A DNA stretch of 64,000 nt from Chelonobacter oris (GCF_000772535.1 NZ_JSUM01000002.1:1-64000); one strand, 5' to 3'; shown: positions 27,291-39,479, counted from the stretch's first letter. The notes: generated by a model not told the origin, from the letters alone. Made by a program: numbers and translations.

Positions 27291-27319
27291 CTTTTTCACA
27301 TAGGGTCGCTGTTTTACAA

Positions 27320-28540
27320 TTAACGTTTCAAGCTGCGATAAGTCAAAAAATAATAACTCAACACCGAAACGAATGTGCAGAGAAACATTGACAGCAACAT
27401 TGGTACAGCGCTGGTAATCGGCACCAGTGAAATCAAGAAACCGACTATGGCGCCGGTGCCGAAACGGATCGTGCCGGCAAGAGAATTTGCCGTGCCCGCC
27501 ACTTGCGGAAAACGATCGAGAATTGAAGCCATGGCATTTGAGCCGATAGTGGAAAGCATACCGACGAATGCGGAAATTCCCAGTGCCATCGGCCAAAAGC
27601 CCAGATCAAAAATCGCCACGGACAATAACCAACAGCCGGCCAGAAACTGTAATGTTAAACCGAAACGCAGCATTTTTTCTGCACCGACTTTCACCACCAT
27701 GCGCCCATTAATTGAGGTAAATAAAATCATCACCGTCATATTCATAATAAAGAAGTAGCCAAAATTTTCTGCGGCGACGTGATAAATATCAATATAGACG
27801 ATTGAACCGGAGGTCAGGAAAGAGAACATGCCGGCAAAAGAAAATGCGCCTGCCAAAACATATCCCACCACCGCTTTTACCCGAATCAAAGAGGCGAAAT
27901 TGCGCAATACGGTTTTCAAACTGAACGGAATCCGCTTTTCCTGCGGATGCGATTCGGGAATTTTCCAGAATACTAGCAGACAGCTCAAAATGCCGAAGAA
28001 CGCCAAGACGTAGAAAATCGAATGCCAATGGAAAAATTTCGCCAGATAACCACCGATAAACGGTGCCAACAGCGGCGCAATCATCGAAACCAACATAATC
28101 ATCGACATCATTTTGGAAAAATAGTTTTTGGAAAACAAATCACGCAGCAATGCGCCCAGTACCACCGCAGGTGCTGCGCCGAAAAAGCCTTGAATAAAGC
28201 GCAACAGCAGGAAATCTTGGATATTGTCCACCTGCGTCAGGAAAAGTGCGGTACCGGCAAAGACCAACGTGCCGATTGCAATCGGCATTTTCCGTCCGAA
28301 ACTGTCCGCTACCGGCCCCCACAACAATTGCCCGAGCGCAAACCCCAAGGTAAACAGCGCCAGCGTATTTTGCACGCGCTCGGAATTCACCTTCAGATCG
28401 CGGGCAATATCGAGAAAAGAAGGCAAATACATATCGATCGCCAACGGCGGCAACATCGCCAGAATCCCTAAAATTAATACAAAGACAGGGCTTTTTTTCA
28501 CCCGTCTGATAGTTTCCTTTTGTAACATTGAGTTATCCAT
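27320..28540 (-). CDS. bcr: Bcr/CflA family multidrug MFS transporter
   Basis: 406 residues, 12 predicted membrane helices. The N-terminal DMYLPSFLDIARDL, the MFS loop GPVADSFGRKMPI, and the antiporter-type GFFGAAPAVVLGALLRDLF in helix 5 are characteristic of Bcr/CflA drug efflux proteins. The gene follows rsuA by 13 bases on the same strand, the arrangement I recall for H. influenzae. Confidence 0.9.
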   Translation of the reverse strand: MDNSMLQKETIRRVKKSPVFVLILGILAMLPPLAIDMYLPSFLDIARDLKVNSERVQNTLALFTLGFALGQLLWGPVADSFGRKMPIAIGTLVFAGTALFLTQVDNIQDFLLLRFIQGFFGAAPAVVLGALLRDLFSKNYFSKMMSMIMLVSMIAPLLAPFIGGYLAKFFHWHSIFYVLAFFGILSCLLVFWKIPESHPQEKRIPFSLKTVLRNFASLIRVKAVVGYVLAGAFSFAGMFSFLTSGSIVYIDIYHVAAENFGYFFIMNMTVMILFTSINGRMVVKVGAEKMLRFGLTLQFLAGCWLLSVAIFDLGFWPMALGISAFVGMLSTIGSNAMASILDRFPQVAGTANSLAGTIRFGTGAIVGFLISLVPITSAVPMLLSMFLCTFVSVLSYYFLTYRSLKR

Positions 28541-28553
28541 TTTCTCACGGTGA

Positions 28554-29258
28554 TTATTTAAAACACATTATTTCATTTTGGCTTAACGTGCGATATTCCC
28601 CTTCTTGCAGGTTATCATCCAGCACAATCTCGCCGATACGCCAGCGATGCAGCCCGATCACTTTGTTGCCCAATGCGGCAAACATACGTTTCACTTGGTG
28701 ATAACGCCCTTCGCTGATAGTCAGATTCAGATTGTAATCATCGAGCATTTCCAGCTTGCCGGGTTTAGTCGGCGTTTTTTCACCACGCAGTAAAATCCCT
28801 TGCTCGACCGCACTTTGATAATCCGCTTCAATCGGATCGACAAGCGTGACCAAATAGGTTTTTTCACAGTGAAATTTCGGTGACGTAATACGGTGCGACC
28901 ACTGCCCGTCATCGGTCAATAACACCAAACCGGTGGTGTCCACGTCCAATCGCCCGACCGAATGCAATTTGGTGCGCAAGGGGTAATCAAACAATTGATA
29001 TACCGTCGGGTATTCGCCGTCATCGTGCGAGCAAATATAGCCTTGCGGCTTATACAGCATAAAATATTGCCCGTCTTCGATCCACGCCAGACGCTCGCCT
29101 TCAAATACGATTTCGTCCTCGGCGGCTACTTTTGTCGCCCCGGATTTGATCACCTCTCCGTTAATTTCCACCGCACCGCTACGTAAAACTTTGGTGACCT
29201 GCGAACGGCTCAAACCGCTTTGTTCCGCTAAAAATTTATCTAACCGCACTTTACTCAA
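28554..29258 (-). CDS. rsuA: RsuA, 16S rRNA pseudouridine-516 synthase
   Basis: 234 residues. N-terminal S4 RNA-binding domain (about 1-60, RLDKFLAEQSGLSRSQVTKVL), then the synthase domain with the catalytic Asp in GRLDVDTTGLVLLT. The C-terminal GRYHQVKRMFAALGNKV is typical of RsuA/RluB families; length and a lack of C-terminal extension favour RsuA. Co-directional with bcr. Confidence 0.93.
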   Translation of the reverse strand: MSKVRLDKFLAEQSGLSRSQVTKVLRSGAVEINGEVIKSGATKVAAEDEIVFEGERLAWIEDGQYFMLYKPQGYICSHDDGEYPTVYQLFDYPLRTKLHSVGRLDVDTTGLVLLTDDGQWSHRITSPKFHCEKTYLVTLVDPIEADYQSAVEQGILLRGEKTPTKPGKLEMLDDYNLNLTISEGRYHQVKRMFAALGNKVIGLHRWRIGEIVLDDNLQEGEYRTLSQNEIMCFK

Positions 29259-29394
29259 AACCTTTCTTCTGAAAACAGGTTATTGTACCTGTTTAAATGC
29301 AAATATACAGACGAGATTAAATTTCATCGGAAAAAAATCTGTGTGCCGTATCACATACTCCTTGATGGGTTTTTAAATTTGTAAAAATAAAGCG

Positions 29395-29400
29395 TATAAT
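29395..29400 (+). promoter_or_regulatory. Consensus -10 box of the maeB promoter
   Basis: TATAAT, 68 bases before the maeB ATG in the 209-base gap with divergent rsuA. The -35 partner is weak (TTAAAT, 16 bases upstream). Confidence 0.45.
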
Positions 29401-29467
29401 TCCGCATATATTTTTCACCGATTTAACATCTGTTAATTTTTGTTTTCATTTAATAAGGACAGCCATA

Positions 29468-31747
29468 ATGGACAAGCAGTTAAACCAAGCCGCACTTGAT
29501 TTTCATGAATTCCCGGTGCCGGGAAAAATTGAAGTGACCCCGACCAAATCCCTCGCCACCCAACGCGATTTGGCATTGGCCTATTCGCCGGGCGTTGCCG
29601 TCCCTTGTCTGGAAATTCAGGCCGATCCTTCCGCCGCTTATCGCTATACCGCACGCGGCAATCTGGTGGCGGTGATTTCCAACGGTACCGCGGTGCTTGG
29701 GCTGGGCAATATCGGGGCATTGGCAGGCAAGCCGGTGATGGAAGGTAAAGGCGTTTTATTCAAAAAATTCGCCGGTGTCGATGTATTCGACATTGAAGTG
29801 GACGAAAGGGATCCCGATAAGCTGGTTGAGATTATTGCAGCGCTTGAGCCGACTTTCGGCGGTATTAACTTGGAAGACATTAAAGCGCCGGAATGTTTCT
29901 ACATTGAGCAAAAACTACGTGAACGCATGAAAATTCCGGTCTTTCATGACGATCAACACGGTACGGCGATTATCTCCGCCGCCGCCGTGATTAACGGCTT
30001 ACGCATTGTGAACAAAAAAATCGAAGATGTGCGTTTGGTGGCGTCCGGTGCCGGAGCTGCCTCGATCGCTTGTTTGAATTTATTGGTTTCACTGGGTATG
30101 AAACGTGAGAATATCACGGTGTGCGATTCCAAAGGCGTGATTTACAAAAACCGTGATGAACACATGGACGAAACCAAAAAGCTGTACGCCATTGACGATA
30201 ACGGACAACGCTCGCTCGCCGATGCCGTGCCGAATTCGGATATTTTCTTGGGCTGTTCCGCCGCCGGCGCATTGACGCAGGATATGGTAAAAACCATGGG
30301 GCCAAATCCGTTAATCTTGGCGCTTGCCAACCCTGAACCTGAAATTCTGCCGCCGCTTGCCAAAGCGGTTCGCCCTGATGCTATTGTTTGCACCGGCCGT
30401 TCCGACTATCCGAATCAGGTCAATAATGTGTTGTGCTTCCCGTTTATCTTCCGCGGTGCGCTGGATGTGAGTGCAACTACCATCAATGAAGAAATGAAGC
30501 TGGCCGCAGTCTATGCGATTGCCGATCTGGCGCTGGCCGAACAAAGCGAAGTGGTCACTTCCGCCTACGGCGATGCCGCCGAACTATCTTTTGGGCCTGA
30601 TTATTTAATCCCGAAACCGTTTGATCCGCGTTTAATCGTGAAAATCGCACCGGCGGTGGCAAAAGCGGCAATGGACAGCGGCGTGGCGACACGCCCGATC
30701 GACGATTTTGATGCCTATATCGAGAAACTCACCCAATTCGTCTATAAAACAAACTTATTTATGAAGCCGGTTTTTGCCCAAGCCAAACAGGATAAAAAAC
30801 GGGTGATCTTAACCGACGGGGAAGAGACTCGCGTCTTACACGCAGTACAAGAAATCGCCACACTCGGCATTGCCGCCCCGATTTTACTGGGACGCACCAA
30901 TGTGATTGAACAGACGATTAAAAAACTCGGACTGCATATTGAACAAGGACGTGATTTCGAGATTGTCGACATTGAAAACAATCCATACTATGAAGAATGC
31001 TACAGCGCATATTACCAAAAACTAAAACGCCAAGGGATGACGTTGGCGGGTGCAAAACGCAAAATGATGCATAATCCGACCGCACTTGGCGCCATGTTGC
31101 TGGAGTTGGGCAAAGGCGATGCGATGCTGTGCGGACTGGTCGGCCCCTATGCCTCGCATTTAGGCAGTATCAAAGATGTGATTGGCGTTAAAGCGGATCT
31201 CATTCCGGCAACGGTCAACGGTCTGGTATTACCGACCGGCAACTTGTTTATTGCCGATACCTTTGTCAATCAGAACCCGACCGCTGAAGAATTGGCGAAT
31301 ATCACCATCATGTCCGCCGACGAAGTGCGCCGTTTCGGAATGGAGCCGCAAGTTGCCTTGGTTTCCCATTCAAATTACGGTACATTCGACGATCCAAGTG
31401 CGGTAAAAATGCGGCGGGTATTGCAACTGGTAAAAGAAAAAGCGCCGGATTTGATTATTGACGGTGAAATGCACTGTAACGTGGCCTTGACCGAAAGCCT
31501 GCGCAAAGACATTATGCCTGACAGCCCGATCAAAGGTGCGGCAAATTTATTGATTATGCCGAATATGGAATCAGCCCGCATCAGCCTGAACTTGTTGCAA
31601 GGCACTGCAACACCGATCACAATCGGTCCGATTTTAATGGGCACCAATAAAGCCGCCCATATTTTAACGTCGGTTTCATCGGTGCGCCGAATTATCAATA
31701 TGGTCGCCGTAGCGGCGGTGAACGCAGCGAAAAGCCGTGCCGAGTAA
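29468..31747 (+). CDS. maeB: MaeB, NADP-dependent malic enzyme
   Basis: 759 residues. N-terminal malic enzyme domain (about 1-425) with [19 protein letters not shown] and the NAD(P)-fold GAGAAS. The C-terminal phosphotransacetylase-like domain (about 435-755) regulates the enzyme in E. coli MaeB. It decarboxylates malate to pyruvate and makes NADPH. AAGGA precedes the ATG. It is monocistronic, followed by a hairpin. Confidence 0.95.
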   Translation: MDKQLNQAALDFHEFPVPGKIEVTPTKSLATQRDLALAYSPGVAVPCLEIQADPSAAYRYTARGNLVAVISNGTAVLGLGNIGALAGKPVMEGKGVLFKKFAGVDVFDIEVDERDPDKLVEIIAALEPTFGGINLEDIKAPECFYIEQKLRERMKIPVFHDDQHGTAIISAAAVINGLRIVNKKIEDVRLVASGAGAASIACLNLLVSLGMKRENITVCDSKGVIYKNRDEHMDETKKLYAIDDNGQRSLADAVPNSDIFLGCSAAGALTQDMVKTMGPNPLILALANPEPEILPPLAKAVRPDAIVCTGRSDYPNQVNNVLCFPFIFRGALDVSATTINEEMKLAAVYAIADLALAEQSEVVTSAYGDAAELSFGPDYLIPKPFDPRLIVKIAPAVAKAAMDSGVATRPIDDFDAYIEKLTQFVYKTNLFMKPVFAQAKQDKKRVILTDGEETRVLHAVQEIATLGIAAPILLGRTNVIEQTIKKLGLHIEQGRDFEIVDIENNPYYEECYSAYYQKLKRQGMTLAGAKRKMMHNPTALGAMLLELGKGDAMLCGLVGPYASHLGSIKDVIGVKADLIPATVNGLVLPTGNLFIADTFVNQNPTAEELANITIMSADEVRRFGMEPQVALVSHSNYGTFDDPSAVKMRRVLQLVKEKAPDLIIDGEMHCNVALTESLRKDIMPDSPIKGAANLLIMPNMESARISLNLLQGTATPITIGPILMGTNKAAHILTSVSSVRRIINMVAVAAVNAAKSRAE

Positions 31748-31763
31748 AGTGCGGTCTTCAACA

Positions 31764-31789
31764 AAGAGCGGATCGTATGATCTGCTCTT
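31764..31789 (+). terminator. Possible terminator of maeB
   Basis: 11-bp stem AAGAGCGGATC / GATCTGCTCTT (one G-U pair) with a 4-base loop, 17 bases after the maeB stop. There is no clear T run, so it may act as an mRNA end-stabiliser rather than a terminator. Confidence 0.5.
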
Positions 31790-31822
31790 GTCGTGTGTTA
31801 ATTAACAAAAAATAAACATTTA

Positions 31823-31851
31823 ATGATCTTGATCAATTTATTTGCTATACT
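31823..31851 (+). promoter_or_regulatory. FNR-like site and -10 box of the sodA promoter
   Basis: ATGAT-CTTG-ATCAA (31823-31836) matches the FNR consensus TTGAT-N4-ATCAA at 9 of 10 positions. TATACT (31846-31851) is the likely -10. The FNR site covers the expected -35, which would repress sodA without oxygen, as in E. coli. Confidence 0.6.
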
Positions 31852-31932
31852 GATCTCGACAATTCAATCCGCTTTTCCTAACGAAAAGTCCCTTTTGACA
31901 GCATTTTTTATTCAACTGATGAGGAAATGAAA

Positions 31933-32577
31933 ATGGCTTATACTCTACCTGAATTACCTTATGCATACGATGCACTGGAACCGCACTTCGACAAAGAAAC
32001 CATGGAAATTCACCACGCCAAGCACCATCAGGCATATGTCAACAATGCCAATGCCGTTTTGGAAACCTTGCCGGAATGGCAAGATAAATGCCCTGGTGAA
32101 CTGATTTCCAATTTGGACAAAATTCCAGCAGATAAACGCACCGCACTTCGCAACAATGCCGGCGGCCATGCAAACCACTCTCTGTTCTGGAAAGGATTAA
32201 AAGTCGGCACTACCCTGCAAGGCGCATTGAAAGATGCCATCGTGCGTGATTTCGGCTCTGTAGAAGCATTCCAAACGGAATTTGAAAAAGCGGCAACAAC
32301 CCGCTTCGGCTCAGGCTGGGCATGGTTAGTGTTAAATGACGGCAAACTGTCCGTTGTTTCCACCGCCAATCAAGACTCGCCGTTAATGGGGAAAGAAATC
32401 GCCGGCGCCGAAGGCTACCCGATCCTAGGCTTAGACGTTTGGGAACACGCCTACTACCTGAAATTCCAAAACCGCCGCCCGGACTACATCAAAACGTTCT
32501 GGGACGTGGTTAATTGGGACGAAGCCGGCACTCGTTTTGAGAAAAAATTGGCAGACTGCGGTTGCCAAAGCAAATAA
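31933..32577 (+). CDS. sodA: SodA, manganese superoxide dismutase
   Basis: 214 residues from the second ATG, which has GAGGAA at a normal 7-base distance; the first ATG at 31927 is too near the box. The Fe/Mn ligands are seen in [12 protein letters not shown] (first His), [11 protein letters not shown] (second His) and [13 protein letters not shown] (Asp and His). GSGWAWLV and the sequence of the last segment favour the Mn form. It detoxifies superoxide in the cytoplasm. Confidence 0.94.
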   Translation: MAYTLPELPYAYDALEPHFDKETMEIHHAKHHQAYVNNANAVLETLPEWQDKCPGELISNLDKIPADKRTALRNNAGGHANHSLFWKGLKVGTTLQGALKDAIVRDFGSVEAFQTEFEKAATTRFGSGWAWLVLNDGKLSVVSTANQDSPLMGKEIAGAEGYPILGLDVWEHAYYLKFQNRRPDYIKTFWDVVNWDEAGTRFEKKLADCGCQSK

Positions 32578-32592
32578 GTTATTTAAATCGGT

Positions 32593-32616
32593 AAAAGCAC
32601 TCTATTGAGTGCTTTT
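32593..32616 (+). terminator. Terminator of sodA
   Basis: AAAAGCACTC / GAGTGCTTTT, 4-base loop, ending in a T run, 16 bases after the sodA stop. It sits between sodA and the converging polysaccharide cluster and may work for both. Confidence 0.9.
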
Positions 32617-32637
32617 TTATTACCTTATAATTTGGCG

Positions 32638-34071
32638 TTAGTAAGCCCCCCGCCCCCTAATAACCACATTTGCAGTTTTAGCCAAAATCGCAATATCATT
32701 CCACAATGACCAGTTCTTCACATACCAAGTATCCAAATAGACCCGAGTCCGATAATCCGTATCACTACGCCCGCTCACTTGCCATAAACCTGATAACCCA
32801 GGGCGCACCATATAATAATAGGCGACATCATCACCATAAAATTTTAATTCTTGACGAATCACCGGTCGAGGGCCGACCAAGCTCATATCCCCTTTAAAAA
32901 CATTCCATAATTGCGGTAATTCATCCAAGCTGGTTCTCCGTAAAAAATGGCCGATGCCCGTTATGCGCGGATCATTTTTCAGCTTATAATCCCGATACCA
33001 TTCTTCCCGTATTTTTTCATCTGTAGCTAATAAGTTTCGTAATATTTCCCCTGAATTCATCACCATCGTTCTAAATTTATAACAATGGAATGCTTTGCCG
33101 TTACGGCCAATTCGGGTTTGGCTATAAGTTGCGCTTCCGCCTTCCTGACGAATTTTAAAAAACAGGTAAAGAAACAGCGGACTGCTTACCAACAGTAAAA
33201 CTGCAGAAACAATAATGTCAAAAGTGCGCTTAATTAAGCGTGAAGAACGCTTAGCCAAATTATTATGAATTCGTAATATAATTGATTCATAACTGAAAAA
33301 ATGCGAAATCTCCGCGCCATATAAAGGAATACCGTGCAAAGGCGGAATAATAGATACGTTTCTGAAACCGCACTTGGTGAATTTTCTGATCCAGCATTCC
33401 ATTAACTCGCTTTGGCTTTTTTCCAAGGCAATAAATACTTTTTGATATTCAGCCAAATGAGAAAACAGATAATCTTCGGTAATATAGCCTGTTTTTTCAG
33501 CTATTACGGGTATTTTTCCCAAAGGATCAACAAAAGCCCCCACCTTATAACCCAGATTTTTCTCACTGCTGATTGCCCGATAAGCACCACGCGCATTTTC
33601 CGAATTTCCGATAATCACACATGCCATATCCCACGTCCCCAAACAACGAAGCAGTTTCTTGCACATAAAACGAAAAAGCGGAAAACAAACAAAAAGAATT
33701 GCGGCAATATATAGCCAAGTATCTAATGATGGCGAAGTCTCAATAAATACCAACAACGCTAAATTAATCAGCAATACAATAAACAGAGTCGAATAAATAT
33801 CTTTCAACTCATCCCAAAATGGTTTTCGATAGGCATAATGCCGATGAACAATCCAAATCCAACCGATAGTAATAAACGCCATCAGACTAAAAGCCCCCAA
33901 GCGAGTAAACGAGCCGTCAAAATCTAACTGTTCCATTGAAAAATCATCTAACGGTGATAAATAATAAGCCAGTGAAATCGCAAAAAAATAGGCGAAAAAA
34001 TCACAGCTTATCAAAACAAGCTTGTTAATTTTGGGCGCTATTTTAGGATTGTTTATCATTTTTATCGCCAA
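32638..34071 (-). CDS. WbaP/WcaJ-type undecaprenyl-phosphate glycose-1-phosphate transferase
   Basis: 477 residues. Four or so N-terminal membrane helices, a central CoA-binding-like domain (about 140-260), another membrane segment ([17 protein letters not shown]) and the C-terminal bacterial sugar transferase catalytic domain. That domain shows [31 protein letters not shown] and [14 protein letters not shown]. It attaches the first sugar phosphate (probably Gal or Glc) to undecaprenyl phosphate at the inner membrane, starting polysaccharide synthesis. It is the last gene of the cluster. Which sugar it uses cannot be decided here. Confidence 0.9.
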   Translation of the reverse strand: MAIKMINNPKIAPKINKLVLISCDFFAYFFAISLAYYLSPLDDFSMEQLDFDGSFTRLGAFSLMAFITIGWIWIVHRHYAYRKPFWDELKDIYSTLFIVLLINLALLVFIETSPSLDTWLYIAAILFVCFPLFRFMCKKLLRCLGTWDMACVIIGNSENARGAYRAISSEKNLGYKVGAFVDPLGKIPVIAEKTGYITEDYLFSHLAEYQKVFIALEKSQSELMECWIRKFTKCGFRNVSIIPPLHGIPLYGAEISHFFSYESIILRIHNNLAKRSSRLIKRTFDIIVSAVLLLVSSPLFLYLFFKIRQEGGSATYSQTRIGRNGKAFHCYKFRTMVMNSGEILRNLLATDEKIREEWYRDYKLKNDPRITGIGHFLRRTSLDELPQLWNVFKGDMSLVGPRPVIRQELKFYGDDVAYYYMVRPGLSGLWQVSGRSDTDYRTRVYLDTWYVKNWSLWNDIAILAKTANVVIRGRGAY

Positions 34072-34091
34072 CTCAAAGGAAGTAAACTCGA

Positions 34092-34844
34092 TTATACAAA
34101 CTTTCTTTTTAAAAAATTTAATATCTTAGGGACAATATTATTTCCTTCGATATTAACAACCTTTAGCTCCTTAGAATTGATATTATTTTTAAGGAGCCAA
34201 ACATTAAATAACCGTTCTGCAAGAAAACCAAATACTCGCTTTTGATATTGATCATAATTGGATAAATCAATCTCTTTCTCTAGCTTGAACAAAATATCAA
34301 ATAGCCATGAACAATAGCTATCCAATAGGTCAACACGCATAACAAACATATTATAAAGATGAATTGTTTTACCATTCATCACGCTATCAAAAGAATCTAA
34401 ATAGTCAGGATAAAACTGAATAATAATATATCTAGTTTTATCCAAATCTCGCTCATAATGCGCATGTTTATAATGGCTATATACCGTTTCTATAAAATAG
34501 TTCCTTTTTTTAGGCACGATACAATCATAACTCTCTAAAATAGATGATAATTCTGCTTGAGAAGCTATCCTTCTATTTTTTAGCTTTATATCTTTCCCAA
34601 AAAAATAGCGTCTATAATGCACCAAACCAAAATAGGAAACATCTTTAAAAAAGCCATTTTTCCATGCCCAATATAACCCTGTCAGCTCACAAAAATAACT
34701 ATTTTTCGAAGAAATATTATCGCCTAAATCATCTCTCAACATATTCAATTTTACAGATGATGTTAATGCACCAACTTGTATCGGAAAATACATTTCATCT
34801 CCTGGTATTTCATATGATTTATGTGTTGCAATAATTATTTTCAT
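34092..34844 (-). CDS. DUF4422 family putative glycosyltransferase
   Basis: 250 residues. The DUF4422 pattern is clear: GDNISSKNSYFCELTGLYWAWKN split by conserved Asn, Cys, Glu and Trp, then FGLVHYRRYFFG, a central HAHYERDLD, and the late SNYDQYQKRVFGFLAERLFNVWL. DUF4422 proteins are glycosyltransferase-like and occur in capsule and O-antigen loci. The N-terminal domain of the fusion protein at 36047-37906 is its paralogue. The gene is AT-rich. Confidence 0.82.
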   Translation of the reverse strand: MKIIIATHKSYEIPGDEMYFPIQVGALTSSVKLNMLRDDLGDNISSKNSYFCELTGLYWAWKNGFFKDVSYFGLVHYRRYFFGKDIKLKNRRIASQAELSSILESYDCIVPKKRNYFIETVYSHYKHAHYERDLDKTRYIIIQFYPDYLDSFDSVMNGKTIHLYNMFVMRVDLLDSYCSWLFDILFKLEKEIDLSNYDQYQKRVFGFLAERLFNVWLLKNNINSKELKVVNIEGNNIVPKILNFLKRKFV

Positions 34845-34870
34845 TTATCACGGTATTTTCAAATAAAAGA

Positions 34871-36046
<1,176 letters not shown>

Positions 36047-37906
36047 TTACAACTTATTTTTTAAATACTCTTTCAATTTATTTAATCTGACTTTCATAAA
36101 TGATGGCATTTTTTTCCATATTTTTCTAGAAACTTTCCATTTCAATGATTTAGATGGCACATTAATCATAATATTATTTTCTTGTGAGTTACTCTTCTGT
36201 GAAAACATAACAGATTCATACCAAAATGTAGTTCTTAGGTAATAAAAATAAAACTCATTAAATTTAGCATTAATATTATTCCATGGTTTTGTCTCATAAC
36301 CGGCATAATGAATTATTTTGGGATTTAATATTGCCCCATCTAGTTCTTTCAATTGCCTATCAGATAATCCGTTTCTAACTTCATCACCACAATTAACCAC
36401 ATTCCATTTTGGTTCTAAATATTTAACATTTCCTAAGAAATATTTATTCAAAATATCCTGATCTAAAAACCAATATTTTTTGTCCATAAGAGATTTCATC
36501 ATTACTTCTGATAAATCTAATTTTCTAAGTTTATCTAAATCAAATAAAATCACACCTGCTTGGAAATATTTATCCCAATTATCCTTTAAGCCGACATAAT
36601 GTTGTAAATATTCTTTTGACTTAATGCTTCCTATTGTGCTGATAGAAGGCACACCAGTTTGGCAAAAATGATGCATGATATAATCAAATACAGCACCAAT
36701 CGCTTTATCTTCTAAATCTGTAAAAAATAATTCGCTTAAATCACCTAATACAATAGTATCACAATCAATATATAATACTTTTTCTCTATCCTGAATTAGG
36801 CGCTCTAAGATTAACCTATAAAAAGTAGCTTTTGAAAAATGCATGTGTACTGATTGACTAGAAAATTCTGATTTCAAATCTAGAAACTGTATTTCAGCGT
36901 CTTTAACAAGCATTTTAGACAATAGGAATCTATTATGCTCTGAAATTCCTCCATCTAGTATGATTAAATCAAGAAAAAACGCTTTAGAAATATTACTTTG
37001 GATTGAAGAAATAAGCGAACCTAAATGAGCCACATAATTATTATCTGACGCAATAACAATACTTACAATTTTCTTACTTGTATTGGGTAGATTTGTGCAC
37101 CATTTTTTAGCAGTTGTATCATGCACAAATACTCTTCTTAAGTAATTTATCTTCAAATTCTTTTCATCGATTACTTTCTTATATAACCAAATATTTAATA
37201 ATCTTTCTGAAAGATATCCAAATACACGCTTCTCTTGCATATCATAACTAGAAATATCGATCCTTTTCTCCAACTCGAATAAAATATCAAATAGCCAATC
37301 CGAGTATTCATCATGAAGTCTTCTTTTCATAATGAACATATTAGTTGTAACTCCCATATTCTGATTCATTACTTTATCAAAATAAGGAATATATTCCGGG
37401 TAGAGATCCTGTATCACTCTTCTTACTGCATCGAGATCTCTTTCATGATGAAATTCTGATGTAATATAATTATGTTTAATATTTTTCCATCCGGCAGCCT
37501 TAACATCCCATTCAAATGGAAGAATAATATCAAATGGTTCTACCTGCATTCTTATGTTTGATTCAGATAACCCATATTTTTTTACAAAATCAAGCGTAAA
37601 TTCATTCTCTTCTAAAAGTCCATAAATATTAAGATCCCTATCTTCCTGCGAATTAAAATCAAAATATCGTCGATAATGCATAATACCAATATAATCAGAC
37701 ACTAAATCATTTTTCCATGCCCAATACTGAGCCGTAAGCTCACAAAATGTTGCATTTCTATCTGAAATATTATCCCCACGATTATCTCGAAAACAGATAC
37801 CTGGAATATCACTCTGATTACCAACTTGAATAGGTTTTATATAATTATTCCGAATAATATGAGACGGTTTATGATAAACACTGTATAAAGAAATTAGATT
37901 ATCCAT
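36047..37906 (-). CDS. DUF4422-GT8 fusion glycosyltransferase
   Basis: 619 residues. Residues 1-260 form a DUF4422 domain (FCELTAQYWAWKND, GIMHYRRYFDF, YDMQEKRVFGYLSERLLNIW). Residues about 279-540 form a GT8 domain with the metal-binding DCD at 381-383 (YIDCDTIVLGD) and the late IHYAGYETKPW. A positively charged C-terminal tail (about 590-619) may anchor it to the membrane. GT8 enzymes of this kind add Glc or Gal in LPS. A protein with both domains could add two successive sugars. The gene is very AT-rich, suggesting transfer. Confidence 0.85.
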   Translation of the reverse strand: MDNLISLYSVYHKPSHIIRNNYIKPIQVGNQSDIPGICFRDNRGDNISDRNATFCELTAQYWAWKNDLVSDYIGIMHYRRYFDFNSQEDRDLNIYGLLEENEFTLDFVKKYGLSESNIRMQVEPFDIILPFEWDVKAAGWKNIKHNYITSEFHHERDLDAVRRVIQDLYPEYIPYFDKVMNQNMGVTTNMFIMKRRLHDEYSDWLFDILFELEKRIDISSYDMQEKRVFGYLSERLLNIWLYKKVIDEKNLKINYLRRVFVHDTTAKKWCTNLPNTSKKIVSIVIASDNNYVAHLGSLISSIQSNISKAFFLDLIILDGGISEHNRFLLSKMLVKDAEIQFLDLKSEFSSQSVHMHFSKATFYRLILERLIQDREKVLYIDCDTIVLGDLSELFFTDLEDKAIGAVFDYIMHHFCQTGVPSISTIGSIKSKEYLQHYVGLKDNWDKYFQAGVILFDLDKLRKLDLSEVMMKSLMDKKYWFLDQDILNKYFLGNVKYLEPKWNVVNCGDEVRNGLSDRQLKELDGAILNPKIIHYAGYETKPWNNINAKFNEFYFYYLRTTFWYESVMFSQKSNSQENNIMINVPSKSLKWKVSRKIWKKMPSFMKVRLNKLKEYLKNKL

Positions 37907-37981
37907 AAGAATTTCCTAAATAAGCTTGATTATAATTAATAACGATATCTTTAATAAAAGATATTAATCTCAATCGAGATA

Positions 37982-38677
37982 TTAAATTATGCCCCCATGC
38001 TCTAAATGAACATGTATATTACACACTCGTTTTGCCAATTCATGATCATGAGTTGCCATTACTAAAATACCGGCCTTATCAACGAATGTTTCCAATCTTT
38101 TAGCGGCTTTATCCCGAAAACTCTCATCGCCTACACTCATCCACTCGTCCATTAATAAAATCTCAGGATGAACGCAGGTTGAAATTGCAAATGCCAATCT
38201 TAAAACCATACCACTAGAATAAGTTCTGACCGGCATATTGATGAAATCTCCCAACTCGCTGAAGTCAACAATCTCATCGATTAATACTGATGTTTGTTTT
38301 GGCCGTAGTCCAAGAAAAAGTCCCCTTAATTTGATATTCTCAACACCCGTGGCCTCACCATCCATTCCCAACATAGAGTCAAGTAAGCTGGTAACTTTAC
38401 CTTTAACATCAATTTCACCTTCTACCGGAGCATAAACACCGGACAATACTCGAAGCAAGGTTGTTTTGCCTGAGCCGTTATGTCCAATCAGGGCAACCCG
38501 CTCCCCCTCTTTAATGTCTAGATTAATATCTTTTAACGCTTCAATTTCGGTGAACTTACCAATATTTCGGACAATTTTTCCACCGGTTGCCGCATTTAAC
38601 ATTGTTTGCTTAAATGAACGCTGTTTCGCATCATAGATTGGAAAGCGAACAGAGACATTTTCTAATTTAATATGCAT
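37982..38677 (-). CDS. wzt: Wzt-like ABC polysaccharide exporter ATPase
   Basis: 231 residues: nucleotide-binding domain only. Walker [15 protein letters not shown], signature [15 protein letters not shown], Walker [14 protein letters not shown], and switch His in MATHDHE. The C-terminal sugar-binding domain of many Wzt proteins is absent, as in the galactan-type exporters of Klebsiella, which do not need a terminated, capped chain. It energises export with the permease just upstream (10 bases). Confidence 0.9.
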   Translation of the reverse strand: MHIKLENVSVRFPIYDAKQRSFKQTMLNAATGGKIVRNIGKFTEIEALKDINLDIKEGERVALIGHNGSGKTTLLRVLSGVYAPVEGEIDVKGKVTSLLDSMLGMDGEATGVENIKLRGLFLGLRPKQTSVLIDEIVDFSELGDFINMPVRTYSSGMVLRLAFAISTCVHPEILLMDEWMSVGDESFRDKAAKRLETFVDKAGILVMATHDHELAKRVCNIHVHLEHGGII

Positions 38678-38687
38678 ATATCAGTAC

Positions 38688-39479
38688 CTATAACCAGTAT
38701 GTAATTCTATGCCGAGTTCTCATTAAAACCAACAGTGCCATCATAATTCCTACTATAGCCATCATAATTCCAACAATCCAATGATTGAACTCCGGTACTC
38801 CGCCTAACAAAGGTTTTCTTACCAGATCCAATAAAATACTGAGCGGATTCCAATATGCTAAAAAACGTCTGTCTTCAGGTAATTGTTCCATACTCCAAAT
38901 TATAGGGGTAACAAAAAATAGTAATGTCGTAATACTACTCACAACAGGCCCCATATCACGATAACGTGTACAAAAAATAGAGATGATAATACCAACCCAG
39001 AATAAATTAAGCAGTACAATAAAAAAAGCCGGGATAACCAAGAATGCATCTAAAGAAATCGGTTTCCAAAAAATAAGCATGATTATCGGATAAAGTAAAA
39101 TATTATGGAGAAATACAATAAACTGTCTGTATAGAACCCGTAAAATGAAAACGACCGGCGATATTTTAATTTGCTTTAAATAATGTGCTGATTCCGCATA
39201 TGCAACAGCAAACTCATTAATAGAAGTTGCAATTAAAGCCCAAAAGATCATACCCAAAGCAAGATGAGGAATAAAATCAGTCAGGGTATTACCAAATAGA
39301 GAGCCATATAAAGGCCCCATTGCGCTCAATGTAATCGCCATACTCAATGTAATCCAAAAAGGCCCAAGTGTAGAGCGGCGATATCTGGCTAATACATCAT
39401 ACCAACCAAGAGTAGTCCACAAATAGTACTCTTTGAATGCTACTCGCACATCCGAAAGCACATCTTTAAAATTACTCAT
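38688..39479 (-). CDS. wzm: Wzm-like ABC-2 polysaccharide exporter permease
   Basis: 263 residues, six predicted membrane helices, ABC-2 family. YDVLARYRRSTLGPFWITLSM near the N-terminus and TPIIWSMEQLPEDRRFLAYWNP are typical of O-antigen and teichoic acid exporters. It moves undecaprenyl-linked glycan across the inner membrane with Wzt. The closest functional class cannot be told apart from capsule exporters on sequence alone. Confidence 0.9.
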   Translation of the reverse strand: MSNFKDVLSDVRVAFKEYYLWTTLGWYDVLARYRRSTLGPFWITLSMAITLSAMGPLYGSLFGNTLTDFIPHLALGMIFWALIATSINEFAVAYAESAHYLKQIKISPVVFILRVLYRQFIVFLHNILLYPIIMLIFWKPISLDAFLVIPAFFIVLLNLFWVGIIISIFCTRYRDMGPVVSSITTLLFFVTPIIWSMEQLPEDRRFLAYWNPLSILLDLVRKPLLGGVPEFNHWIVGIMMAIVGIMMALLVLMRTRHRITYWL

